From VMCP01 sp964527775 (GTDB taxonomy: Bacteria > Bacteroidota > Bacteroidia > NS11-12g > UBA955): DNA of 19,262 bases. Position numbers and translations under genes: made by a program. Of the stretch, positions 1-7,097 are shown in pieces. Numbering within the stretch: position 1 is the stretch's first letter; every line of letters starts with the position of its first letter. The DNA is taken from positions 1-19,262 of the forward strand of contig CAZGQS010000030.1 in assembly GCA_964527775.1 (NCBI GenBank). Direction: 5' to 3'. A model generated the notes under the pieces. The model saw only the letters and a program-made list of their open reading frames with translations, was not told the origin of the DNA and did not search any database.

Positions 1-320
1 CAAAAAGAATTGACCGTTTTGCTTTGGAGATGAATTTTCCTAATGAGGTGAAGCTAAATGCTCAGAAAATCAATGTAGAAGAGATTGCGGTATTCCCCAA
101 TCCCCTGAAAGGTAATTCACTGCAAGTCACAGGCGTGCCTATTAACTCCGAAATCAACCTAGAACTTTATGACCTACAGGGAAGGCTGATAGAAGAACCG
201 ACTTTAAATTCTGCAGAATATCAAATCACAATAGTGTCAGATCTACCAGCTGGCATTTACGTTTTGACCATTCACACCAATAATGGAAGTAAATCCATCC
301 TCATTAAAAAAGAAGATTAA
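1..320 (+). CDS. 3' end of a secreted protein with T9SS type A C-terminal sorting domain (5' truncated by window)
   Basis: The reading frame is open from position 3 to the TAA at 318-320, so the gene starts outside the window. The TTG at 24 that can be read as a start is only an internal codon. The visible ~105 residues contain the hallmarks of the Por/type IX secretion sorting domain: VFPNPLKGN near the beginning, LYDLQGRLI in the middle, then LPAGIYVLTI and a short lysine-rich end. In this family the domain directs export of a Sec-exported protein across the outer membrane and is then removed. The cargo domain is not visible, so the function of the protein is unknown. A Crp/Fnr-type site and the promoter of the rhodanese gene follow directly after its stop. 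Confidence 0.9.
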   Translation, partial: KRIDRFALEMNFPNEVKLNAQKINVEEIAVFPNPLKGNSLQVTGVPINSEINLELYDLQGRLIEEPTLNSAEYQITIVSDLPAGIYVLTIHTNNGSKSILIKKED

Positions 321-335
321 CCATATCACATAATT

Positions 336-380
336 TGTGACAAAGGTTACTTCGGAATCAAAAAAATTGAAGGAACTTTG
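336..380 (+). promoter_or_regulatory. Crp/Fnr-type dyad plus -7 element upstream of the rhodanese gene
   Basis: The dyad TGTGA-caaagg-TTACT occupies 336-351 (centre 343.5). A -7-like element GAACTTTG (one mismatch to TAnnTTTG) occupies 373-380. The centre lies 36.5 bases from the final G of the -7 element. That would put the site near -41.5 if transcription starts about 5 bases after that G, the class II activator position. No TTTG is seen at the -33 position, as expected of an activator-dependent promoter. Two other units of the sulfur island have the same geometry. The site and spacing are seen directly; regulation is inferred. Confidence 0.6.
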
Positions 381-400
381 CAGCATTAAAAATCAGAATT

Positions 401-679
401 ATGACTATAAGAGAATTAGTAAACGAACAAAACGCAACCATCATTGACGTGCGTTCTAGCTGGGAATTCGAAGATGGACACGTAAACGGTGCTTTGAATA
501 TTCCATTGGATGAAATACCAAGTCGCATAGACGAAATCAAAGAACTTCCTGGCCCATACTTGTTATATTGCCGCAGCGGAAACCGCAGTGGAATGGCTGC
601 TGGAATGTTACAACAGTTTGGATTGGCTCCAGTATACAATGGAGGCGGTTTGGCTGACATGCAAATCGCATTGATGTAA
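401..679 (+). CDS. Single-domain rhodanese-like sulfurtransferase
   Basis: This 92-residue protein is one complete rhodanese domain. It has IIDVRSSWEFEDGHVNGALNIP at residues 14-35 and the active-site loop CRSGNRSG with the catalytic cysteine at C57. There is no signal peptide, so it should act in the cytoplasm. Single-domain rhodaneses carry sulfane sulfur as a cysteine persulfide and pass it between thiosulfate, glutathione persulfide and acceptor enzymes. It faces the cstB/yeeE unit across a shared terminator and has its own Crp/Fnr-type promoter of the same form as those of tauE-tsdA and soxB. I infer that it feeds persulfide to, or collects it from, that pathway. The ATG at 401 is the first start in frame with the domain. 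Confidence 0.93.
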   Translation: MTIRELVNEQNATIIDVRSSWEFEDGHVNGALNIPLDEIPSRIDEIKELPGPYLLYCRSGNRSGMAAGMLQQFGLAPVYNGGGLADMQIALM

Positions 680-700
680 AATTAAAATTTTACCCCATAA

Positions 701-727
701 AAAAAGGCCGCTAAAAGCGGCCTTTTT
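701..727. terminator. Bidirectional rho-independent terminator between convergent genes
   Basis: An 11-bp perfect stem, AAAAAGGCCGC with GCGGCCTTTTT, surrounds the loop TAAAA. The T run on the plus strand and the A run that becomes a U run on the minus strand let it serve both the rhodanese gene (ends 679) and the minus-strand cstB-yeeE-DUF6691 unit (ends 747). Confidence 0.9.
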
Positions 728-746
728 CGTTTTCTACACTTTGATT

Positions 747-1238
747 TTAGTGTGGTAATTTATCTCTGAAAAAACCATATACCCACACACCGAAGGTTGC
801 AGATAAAAATGTTACAAAAATCACACTGAATCCTGCCCCTATTTGTGCAAACAATGGGCCTGGACAAGCGCCTGTAATGGCCCATCCCAAACCAAAAATC
901 AAACCACCATAAATCTGACCCTTATTGAAGGTTTTATCAGCAATGGTAATAGGTTCACCTTGAAGGGTTTTAATTTTGAAGCGCTTGATGATTTGAATGG
1001 TCAACATACCAATCACAACACCGGTTCCAATAACTCCGTACATGTGAAATGAAGTAAGTCTGAACATTTCTTGAATTCTAAACCAACTTACAATTTCAGC
1101 TTTTACGAAGGTAATCCCGAAGATTACTCCTACTATCAAGTACTTTAAATTGCTAAAAAATGAATTATTGATTTTTGATTCATTCACGCACATAGCGTTA
1201 TCTGAAAATTCTGTTTTTTCTACTGTTTCTTTAGTCAT
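747..1238 (-). CDS. DUF6691 / YeeE-YedE family sulfur-transport membrane protein (small half)
   Basis: This is a 163-residue membrane protein with four probable hydrophobic segments (about 33-50, 65-84, 107-126 and 136-157). The conserved GACPGP motif has its cysteine at C125. YeeE/YedE proteins transport thiosulfate or other sulfur compounds through paired GC-containing half-channels. In many bacteria the channel is split into two adjacent genes, as here: the neighbour carries the other half with GGCTSGH. The two are 11 bases apart, follow the persulfide dioxygenase in one unit and end at the strong terminator. The first ~28 residues are polar and poorly conserved in appearance. The exact substrate cannot be read from the sequence. 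Confidence 0.85.
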   Translation of the reverse strand: MTKETVEKTEFSDNAMCVNESKINNSFFSNLKYLIVGVIFGITFVKAEIVSWFRIQEMFRLTSFHMYGVIGTGVVIGMLTIQIIKRFKIKTLQGEPITIADKTFNKGQIYGGLIFGLGWAITGACPGPLFAQIGAGFSVIFVTFLSATFGVWVYGFFRDKLPH

Positions 1239-1249
1239 AACATTTCAAA

Positions 1250-1813
1250 TTACAAACCCAACAAAAATGGCAAAATCACCCAAGTCATGAAGAATCCACC
1301 TACCATAAAGGAAATGGTTGCTACCAACGAAGGCCATTGCAAATTACTCAAACCCATAATCGCGTGTCCACTAGTACAACCTCCAGCCCAACGGGTACCG
1401 AAGCCTACCATGAATCCGCCAATTACTATGAATATAAATCCACGAAGGGTCAACAAACTTTCCCAAGAAAAGATGTCAGCAGGCAACAACTCACCAAAAC
1501 TGCTAACACCCTGTTCGCGTAGTTCTTGCTGAGTCTCAGCGGCTACCTTAACAGGTTCATCATTACCTAAAAATTGAACTGCTACAAATCCGCCAATCGC
1601 TACACCTACAATAAAGAAGATATTCCAAATTTCTTTCTTCCAATCGTAATTGAAAAAAGGCAATTTTGCAGGAAAACACATGGCACATAAATGTCTCATG
1701 GATGAGGAAATACCAAAACTCTTATTTCCCAAAATGAGCAAGGTCGGAACCGTCAAACCAATGATTATTCCTGCTGCCCACCACGACCAAGGTTGCTTTA
1801 ATAATTCTAACAT
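1250..1813 (-). CDS. YeeE/YedE family sulfur-compound transporter (large half)
   Basis: This 187-residue membrane protein starts at the ATG at 1813. The in-frame TTG six bases upstream is less likely. Hydrophobic segments lie at about 10-29, 63-82, 122-140 and 163-185. The family motif GGCTSGH contains C146, the cysteine that in the thiosulfate transporter TsuA/YeeE family is proposed to relay the substrate. C43 and C46 form an additional CxxC on an early loop. The gene begins 11 bases after the persulfide dioxygenase stop and is followed by the DUF6691 half, so the pair probably forms one split channel. Import of a sulfur compound for the oxidation enzymes is inferred from the context. Confidence 0.88.
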   Translation of the reverse strand: MLELLKQPWSWWAAGIIIGLTVPTLLILGNKSFGISSSMRHLCAMCFPAKLPFFNYDWKKEIWNIFFIVGVAIGGFVAVQFLGNDEPVKVAAETQQELREQGVSSFGELLPADIFSWESLLTLRGFIFIVIGGFMVGFGTRWAGGCTSGHAIMGLSNLQWPSLVATISFMVGGFFMTWVILPFLLGL

Positions 1814-1824
1814 AATCAACGAAT

Positions 1825-3240
1825 TTATGCTTTTTGAAGTTTAGATTGACAAACAAAATCCGTTTTTGCAACACCCGCTTCAGCGATGGCTTTAAATCCG
1901 CCTTCCACTTCTTTGAAGTTATGGATTCCTTTGGACTTCAATACCGATGCGGCAATCATACTGCGGTAACCGCCAGCACAGTGTACATAAAACTCACCTT
2001 CATGCGAAGCCAAGTCTACAAACCACTCACCAATAAAATCCAAAGGCTTGTTGTACGCCTCATCTACGTGTTCAGCTCGGTATTCAGACTCTTTACGGAC
2101 ATCTAAAATAAACGATTCCCCGATGGTGATTTCTGACTTGAACTGTTCAGCAGTGATACGATTCACAGAATCGACTTCCTTACCAGCTGCTTTCCAGGCA
2201 TCCACTCCACCTTTCAAGTATCCATAAACTACATCAAATCCAACACGGCTCAAACGAATCAAAGTTTCTTCTTCCTTTCCTTCTTCGGTAACCAATAACA
2301 ATGGCTGCTTAACATCAACTACCATTGCACCAACCCAAGGCGCGAATTGGCCGTCTAGTCCAATATTGATTGAACGTGGAACAAATGCTTCTTTAAATAC
2401 AGCTGCACTTCTGGTATCCAAAATCAAAGCACCTGTGGTTTCAGCTGCTGTTTCGAATTCTTCGGGTGACAACCCTTTCAATCCTTGATCCATCACTGAA
2501 TCAAACGACTCATAACCCTTCTTATTCATAGCCACATTCATGGGGAAATACGCAGGGGGAGGCAATAAACCATCGGTTACAGCTTCAATGAATGCTTCTT
2601 TGCTTGGCTGATTCAATGCGTAGTTCATTTCCTTCTGATGACCCAAGGTGTCCATAGTTTCTTTCATCATGTTCTTACCACACGCTGAACCCGCACCGTG
2701 TGCAGGATAAACCATCACCTCATTAGGCAAAGGCATAATCTTGTTCATCAAACTTTCGTACAACAAACCGGCCAATTGCTCTTGAGTCATATCGGCTGCT
2801 TTTTGTGCTAGGTCAGGACGTCCAACATCACCCAAGAAAAGCGTATCTCCGCTAAACAAGCTCGTTGGAACACCATTTTCTAACAACAAGAAACAAGTAC
2901 TCTCCATGGTATGTCCAGGTGTGTGCAACACGCGAATGACGGCATCGCCCAAAGGAAACTCTTGACCGTCTTCGGCAATCATACACTCAAACTCTGGATT
3001 CGCATTTGGACCATAAATGATGGGAGCACCAGACTTTTTGCTCAAGTCTAAATGTCCGCTCACAAAATCAGCGTGGAAATGCGTTTCAAAAATGTACTTG
3101 ATCTTAGCGCCGTCTTTTTCAGCACGATCAAGATAAGGTTGCACCTCTCGCAGCGGATCAATGATCGCTACTTCGCCGTTGTTCTCAAGGTAATAAGCTC
3201 CCTGAGCAAGGCATCCTGTGTAAATCTGTTCTACTTTCAT
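1825..3240 (-). CDS. cstB: CstB-like persulfide dioxygenase-rhodanese fusion (MBL fold + pseudo-rhodanese + rhodanese)
   Basis: The 471-residue protein has three domains. Residues 1-~215 are a metallo-beta-lactamase fold of the ETHE1/persulfide dioxygenase type: THFHADFVSGH at 53-63, HTPGH at 106-110, GDT with D132, PAHG with H181. By analogy with ETHE1, the iron ligands would be H56, H110 and D132. Residues ~255-355 look like a rhodanese but have no cysteine in the active-site loop. Residues ~362-458 are a complete rhodanese with C421 in HCAGGYRS. This order, and a cysteine just after the PAHG motif (C187), match the CstB architecture of Staphylococcus, which oxidises low-molecular-weight persulfides to thiosulfate. 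The enzyme should be cytoplasmic. The yeeE pair follows in the same unit. No good promoter is visible upstream, only heptamer repeats. Confidence 0.9.
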   Translation of the reverse strand: MKVEQIYTGCLAQGAYYLENNGEVAIIDPLREVQPYLDRAEKDGAKIKYIFETHFHADFVSGHLDLSKKSGAPIIYGPNANPEFECMIAEDGQEFPLGDAVIRVLHTPGHTMESTCFLLLENGVPTSLFSGDTLFLGDVGRPDLAQKAADMTQEQLAGLLYESLMNKIMPLPNEVMVYPAHGAGSACGKNMMKETMDTLGHQKEMNYALNQPSKEAFIEAVTDGLLPPPAYFPMNVAMNKKGYESFDSVMDQGLKGLSPEEFETAAETTGALILDTRSAAVFKEAFVPRSINIGLDGQFAPWVGAMVVDVKQPLLLVTEEGKEEETLIRLSRVGFDVVYGYLKGGVDAWKAAGKEVDSVNRITAEQFKSEITIGESFILDVRKESEYRAEHVDEAYNKPLDFIGEWFVDLASHEGEFYVHCAGGYRSMIAASVLKSKGIHNFKEVEGGFKAIAEAGVAKTDFVCQSKLQKA

Positions 3241-3253
3241 ATTTATATTTTTA

Positions 3254-3302
3254 TAGTCTTTAGTCTTTGGTCTTTAGTCTTTGGTCATTGGTCTTTGGCT
3301 AG
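3254..3302. repeat. Degenerate heptanucleotide tandem array (7 units, NGTCTT core)
   Basis: Read in 7-base steps from 3254 the units are TAGTCTT, TAGTCTT, TGGTCTT, TAGTCTT, TGGTCAT, TGGTCTT, TGGCTAG. The array lies just upstream of the cstB-like start (3240), in the 168-base gap to tsdA, where a promoter would be expected. No CAAANNTA (minus-strand -7 element) is present in the gap. Confidence 0.85.
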
Positions 3303-3333
3303 CAGTTAACAGCTTTAAGCTTTCTACCATCTC

Positions 3334-3368
3334 CAGTCAGCGGTCAGCGGGCGGCGGGCGGCCCTCAG
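3334..3368. repeat. GC-rich heptanucleotide tandem array (5 units)
   Basis: The units CAGTCAG, CGGTCAG, CGGGCGG, CGGGCGG and CCCTCAG run in perfect 7-base phase. The following bases up to the tsdA stop at 3409 remain unusually GC-rich for this AT-leaning genome. This is a second array with the same 7-base period as the one at 3254-3302 but a different unit. Confidence 0.75.
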
Positions 3369-3408
3369 TCACTAAGTCCCCGGCGAAGCCGTCAGTCCCC
3401 CTCGGCCG

Positions 3409-4428
3409 TCAATCTTTCATCGCATCATAATAAGCTTTGATCTCAGCGTAAGGACCAAACTTGTGCTGTTTCTCCGAAAATTTGTCAGCGTATGGACCAA
3501 ATGGGTGATCAAATGGCTTCTTCGATATGTCTGGCCAGTCTTTCGACAAGTCCATTTTGGGGCGTTCCTGCGTATTCACATAGGCGGCAACATCCCAAGC
3601 TTCTTCGTCTGTTAATTGCGGATTGTTGTGCGTGGCACCCAAAGGCATGTTTGCTTTTACATAGCCCGCAAAGTTTGACATCCTGAAAAGTCCTGCGCCT
3701 TCATTGTAACTCAATTTACCCCACAACGGCGGATAAGTATATGCATTGCCCTTATCGTTCAAAACACCTTGTCCGTCAGCTTGATGGCAAACCGCGCACT
3801 TAGCATTATAAACCAATTTTCCACCCACAGGATCTATAGGTCGGTTCAAAAAGGCCACTTTCATGATGCCTGAACCCGGGGCTTTTTCCTTTTTGGGGAC
3901 ATTTTTACCCAACCAATTGATGTATTTCATCATGGCTTGCATCTCGCGAGATGCACTATCGGGTGCCTTTCCGTTTAATGAACGCTCAAAGCAATCAGAT
4001 ACTCGTTTGTAAATATTTTCTATTGAACCACTTCTTCCGCGGAACTTTGGATAAGTACTGGCCACTGAGCCGTAGTTGTTTCCCCAAGGTTGAGTACCTG
4101 CGTTGAGGTGACAATTTTGGCAATTTAAACCGTTGGTATAATGTGCAACTGAACCGTTCGGACCGAAATATTCAGCGGTATGTGCCACCAATTCACGTCC
4201 GTATTTGATCAATTCTCCTTCTTCGCCAGTGGGCAACTCCGAATCAGACGGCGCAGCCCATAATTTTTCCGGGGGAATAGAATCTTTGACAGAAACTGAT
4301 CCATTGTTATCTGAAAACCATTGATTGGCAGCGAGATCCCATCCCAAGAAAAGAACCACCACAATGAACAGACCACCTACCAATTTGTGGTCATTCTTGT
4401 TGAAAAACTTTGTGATCCAGGCTTCCAT
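3409..4428 (-). CDS. tsdA: TsdA-family diheme cytochrome c (thiosulfate dehydrogenase / tetrathionate reductase)
   Basis: From the ATG at 4428 the protein has 339 residues. A longer frame to 4494 would overlap tauE by 61 bases and is unlikely. Residues 16-35 form a hydrophobic anchor or uncleaved signal, placing the enzyme on the periplasmic face. Two haem sites are present: CQNCH at 103-107 and CAVCH at 211-215. Between them, RVSDCFERSLNG contains C146, which matches the cysteine axial ligand of haem 1 in TsdA. MPLG with M261 matches the haem 2 methionine ligand region, and the residue before it is N260. TsdA interconverts two thiosulfate and tetrathionate with two electrons. As I recall, an Asn-Met pair here is the Campylobacter arrangement, whereas Allochromatium has Lys-Met. 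The gene follows tauE by 5 bases. Confidence 0.9.
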   Translation of the reverse strand: MEAWITKFFNKNDHKLVGGLFIVVVLFLGWDLAANQWFSDNNGSVSVKDSIPPEKLWAAPSDSELPTGEEGELIKYGRELVAHTAEYFGPNGSVAHYTNGLNCQNCHLNAGTQPWGNNYGSVASTYPKFRGRSGSIENIYKRVSDCFERSLNGKAPDSASREMQAMMKYINWLGKNVPKKEKAPGSGIMKVAFLNRPIDPVGGKLVYNAKCAVCHQADGQGVLNDKGNAYTYPPLWGKLSYNEGAGLFRMSNFAGYVKANMPLGATHNNPQLTDEEAWDVAAYVNTQERPKMDLSKDWPDISKKPFDHPFGPYADKFSEKQHKFGPYAEIKAYYDAMKD

Positions 4429-4433
4429 AGTAA

Positions 4434-5225
4434 TTATTTCATTGACATCAAGGAGTTCACAATGATGTAAATTCCCATGATTAAAACAAACCAACCAAAT
4501 GCAGGTTTTAATTTATCTCCGCTGATCTTTTTGCTCAATGCAGCTCCGCTGAAAATACCTACAACGGCAATCGCACTGAAAGTCAACATGAAAGTCCAGT
4601 CAATTTCGGCACCGCGTCCTAAATCACCTAAAAAGCCTAACAATGATTTTGACGCAATGATGATCAAGGAAGTTCCTACGGCTTGTTTCATGGGCAATTT
4701 GGCCAGTAAAACCAACGCGGGAATGATTAAAAATCCACCACCCGCTCCTACTAAACCAGTTACCATTCCAACAATCAGTCCTTCGGCAAGGATCATAGGA
4801 TAATTGAAACTAACTTCGGTTTCATCTGCCGCCTTTGGTTTACCCTTGCGAATCATGCTGTAAGATGCCGCAACCATAATGATGGCAAAAAAGATTAAGA
4901 TGGCTAAATCTTTGCTCAGTCCCCCGAAAACAGGATTCGGGATGGCAGGAACCACAAAATGACGGGTCAAATACACACTGATGATTGAAGGAATTCCAAA
5001 AACAATGGCCGTGCGCCAGTGAATATTGCCCATTCTCATGTGCGAAAACGACCCAAAAAGACTGGTTAATCCCACAATAAACAAAGAGTAAGCCGTTGAA
5101 AGCTCGGCGTTTACACCAAATAAATATACCAAAATGGGAACCGTTAGAATAGAACCTCCCCCGCCAATAAGTCCGAGTGAAATTCCCATCAAAACTGCTC
5201 CTAAGTAACCAAATATTTCTAACAT
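4434..5225 (-). CDS. TauE/SafE family membrane transporter (sulfite/organosulfonate exporter type)
   Basis: This 263-residue polytopic membrane protein starts at the ATG at 5225; a TTG nine bases upstream is also in frame. It shows the two internal repeats of the TauE/SafE (DUF81) family: GLIGGGGSILTVPIL near residue 18 and GLVGAGGGFLIIPAL near residue 155, with about eight hydrophobic segments. Members move sulfite, sulfoacetate or related anions, and transport direction is often assigned as export. Here it is co-transcribed with tsdA and lies in a sulfur-oxidation cluster, so removal of sulfite or thiosulfate produced inside is the likely job. Its start codon lies 6 bases after a -7-like element, so its mRNA may be nearly leaderless. 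Confidence 0.88.
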   Translation of the reverse strand: MLEIFGYLGAVLMGISLGLIGGGGSILTVPILVYLFGVNAELSTAYSLFIVGLTSLFGSFSHMRMGNIHWRTAIVFGIPSIISVYLTRHFVVPAIPNPVFGGLSKDLAILIFFAIIMVAASYSMIRKGKPKAADETEVSFNYPMILAEGLIVGMVTGLVGAGGGFLIIPALVLLAKLPMKQAVGTSLIIIASKSLLGFLGDLGRGAEIDWTFMLTFSAIAVVGIFSGAALSKKISGDKLKPAFGWFVLIMGIYIIVNSLMSMK

Positions 5226-5231
5226 GATTGG

Positions 5232-5276
5232 CAAAATAACAACCTAATTTAAAGAATAATTGTGATAAAAGTTACC
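5232..5276 (-). promoter_or_regulatory. Crp/Fnr-type dyad plus -7 element upstream of tauE-tsdA
   Basis: On the minus strand, GGTAA-cttttA-TCACA covers 5276-5261 (centre 5268.5), followed by TTATTTTG at 5239-5232 (one mismatch to TAnnTTTG). The centre to final G distance is 36.5 bases, identical to the rhodanese and soxB promoters. The plus strand at 5260-5275 reads TTGTGATAAAAGTTAC, 14 of 16 identical to 335-350. The dyad sits just past the soxB stop codon. A start about 5 bases after the G would leave only ~2 bases before the ATG at 5225. Confidence 0.6.
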
Positions 5277-5279
5277 GTC

Positions 5280-7034
5280 TTATCTGAAAGTATATTCATA
5301 ACCCTCCAATTGACTCAACAAATTGAGAGGCTGATCGGTGCATTCCACACGACCTTCCACTTTGGGTTCAATGGGTGAATGGGACTTCAAATATTCGCGT
5401 ATGATTTCGTGCAAAGAAATACCTTCATCGTGTGGACTATCAACGTCTAACATACGACAAATGGTGTCTTCGGGGTCGCCATCGCGCTCGCAAGCCACAA
5501 TTTTGTACATCTTCTTTTTATCAATGTCTTCACCGCCAATTTTGATCCAGTTCACGCGCTTGCCCATCTCATTTTTAGAAGTAAAGTTCACCTTCATTCC
5601 CGAAAACCTTACTACCCAACCACCAAATCGCTTGGCAGGATCCTTCGCAAACACGTTCTCCAATTCCTTCTCCATCCACTTCCAAATCTTCTCTCCGCTG
5701 ACCATACCTGAACGCGCTTGAGAATTTACCGGCAGCATGCTCCACAAGAAATCGTTGGTGATTTCCGACGGTTTTTCGGGGGACGCTACCAGCGGTGGGC
5801 AAAATCTAAATCCGTTAGACAGAGCCACATCGGGCTTAAACTTATCAAAAACAGCATCGGTGATGAAGTTATCCATGGGATTCTCCAACACATAATATCT
5901 CACCAAGGTAGATTTGGTTTTACCAATCACTTTTCCAAGTTCTGGTTTGTAGGGTTCAAAGGTCTTTTCTACCAACTGCTGCATTTCAGCATCAGGCTTA
6001 TATTTGGCTGGATCTACATCCATCAACTCATAAAAATGTTCTTTGATCTTGCCATCTTCTACCACAATATCCAACTTACCCAAGAACGAACCAAATGCGC
6101 CAGGTTCAGTTACCTTGGTATACTTGGTTTCGATGGGTTGGCGAACACGTTCGTGAGTATCTGCACCCAGAATATAATCTACACCTTCAACAAATGGTTT
6201 GTTTCCAAGGTCAATCTGCTGAGTAAGTCCCATGTGGGTCACTAAAAAGACCATGGCACAATTCTCATATTCTCTCAAATACTTCACATATCTTGCAGTA
6301 TTCAACTCAGGATCGGTAAATTCAATTCCATTTGAATACGCTGGAGATTGGCGTTTTGGTGTCAACGGGTCATTGTAGCCAATGAATCCCAACTTCACAC
6401 CTGCCACCGTTTTAGTCCAATACGGAGGGAAAATCAATTCTTTGCCAATGGCTGGATTGTCTGAATGAAACATATTGGCGCACACTTTAGCAGCCTGATA
6501 TCCACCCAAATCCTTGATCATATTCTCTTTACCGTAAACCACTTCCCAGTTTCCGGGAAGCATCAAATCGTACCCTATATTATTGATGATGGGAATCAAC
6601 GCTCTACCTTCAGTAAGAGCCGCTACCCCGCTACCTTGGAAACAATCTCCGCCGTCAACCACAATGGTATTTGCAGGATTCTCGTTTCTGATGGTGTTGA
6701 TCATGGTTTTCAAGGTCGCCATACCGCCTCTGCGCTTGAAAACCGCCTTTCCATTCTCCCAGAAAAACTCATCGTGTTCCAACAATTGACCATGAATATC
6801 TGCGGTTTGTAAAATGGTAAATCGCTGAGCTTTTCCATTTTTCAAGGCGTTCATTTTATCAACCGACTTTGCATCTGAACTACAAGAGCTTAATGAACCA
6901 CCTGTGATTGATCCAAAGGCCAATCCCAAACCCGTCACGGTTCCTGCTTTCTTTAAAAAATCACGGCGGTTGCTGCCTTTGTCGCCGTCGTTGCAACCGC
7001 AGTTACAACTAGAAGTATGGTAGATTTTTGTCAT
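5280..7034 (-). CDS. soxB: Tat-exported SoxB-like metallophosphoesterase/5'-nucleotidase family protein
   Basis: The 584-residue protein begins with a twin-arginine signal: RRDFLKK at 23-29, a hydrophobic stretch at 31-46, then LSSC with C51, which could be a lipobox. A CNCGC cluster precedes the arginines. The calcineurin-like metal site shows DxH (D79, H81), GGD (D130), N162 in GNWE and H267 in THMG, plus GADTHE at 290-295. The GGDCFQGSG block and W163, where nucleotidases have the catalytic His of GNHE, resemble SoxB, the thiosulfohydrolase that releases sulfate from SoxY-bound sulfur. D292 stands where GHTH has its first His. No SoxY is visible here, so the substrate is uncertain. Placement beside tsdA supports a sulfur role over nucleotide hydrolysis. 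Confidence 0.75.
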   Translation of the reverse strand: MTKIYHTSSCNCGCNDGDKGSNRRDFLKKAGTVTGLGLAFGSITGGSLSSCSSDAKSVDKMNALKNGKAQRFTILQTADIHGQLLEHDEFFWENGKAVFKRRGGMATLKTMINTIRNENPANTIVVDGGDCFQGSGVAALTEGRALIPIINNIGYDLMLPGNWEVVYGKENMIKDLGGYQAAKVCANMFHSDNPAIGKELIFPPYWTKTVAGVKLGFIGYNDPLTPKRQSPAYSNGIEFTDPELNTARYVKYLREYENCAMVFLVTHMGLTQQIDLGNKPFVEGVDYILGADTHERVRQPIETKYTKVTEPGAFGSFLGKLDIVVEDGKIKEHFYELMDVDPAKYKPDAEMQQLVEKTFEPYKPELGKVIGKTKSTLVRYYVLENPMDNFITDAVFDKFKPDVALSNGFRFCPPLVASPEKPSEITNDFLWSMLPVNSQARSGMVSGEKIWKWMEKELENVFAKDPAKRFGGWVVRFSGMKVNFTSKNEMGKRVNWIKIGGEDIDKKKMYKIVACERDGDPEDTICRMLDVDSPHDEGISLHEIIREYLKSHSPIEPKVEGRVECTDQPLNLLSQLEGYEYTFR

Positions 7035-7097
7035 ATATTCTCTTTTAAAATTTCAATTTTAAAGACTCATTTCTTGAATCTGAAAAATCACGAAATT

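Noticed and set aside
326..340. Second dyad TCACA-TAATT-TGTGA overlapping the rhodanese-promoter site
   Set aside because: The half-sites are in inverted order with 5-base spacing, not the Crp/Fnr arrangement. It is probably a by-product of AT-rich sequence.
3254..3368. CRISPR array or IS end
   Set aside because: The units are 7 bases, degenerate and contiguous, with no spacers, cas genes or transposase nearby.
4408..4415. TGTGA half-site near the tsdA start
   Set aside because: It lies within coding sequence without a matching second half or -7 element.
4429..4494. Upstream extension of the tsdA frame
   Set aside because: It would overlap tauE by 61 bases and add a stretch without signal or family similarity. 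The ATG at 4428 places the membrane anchor correctly.
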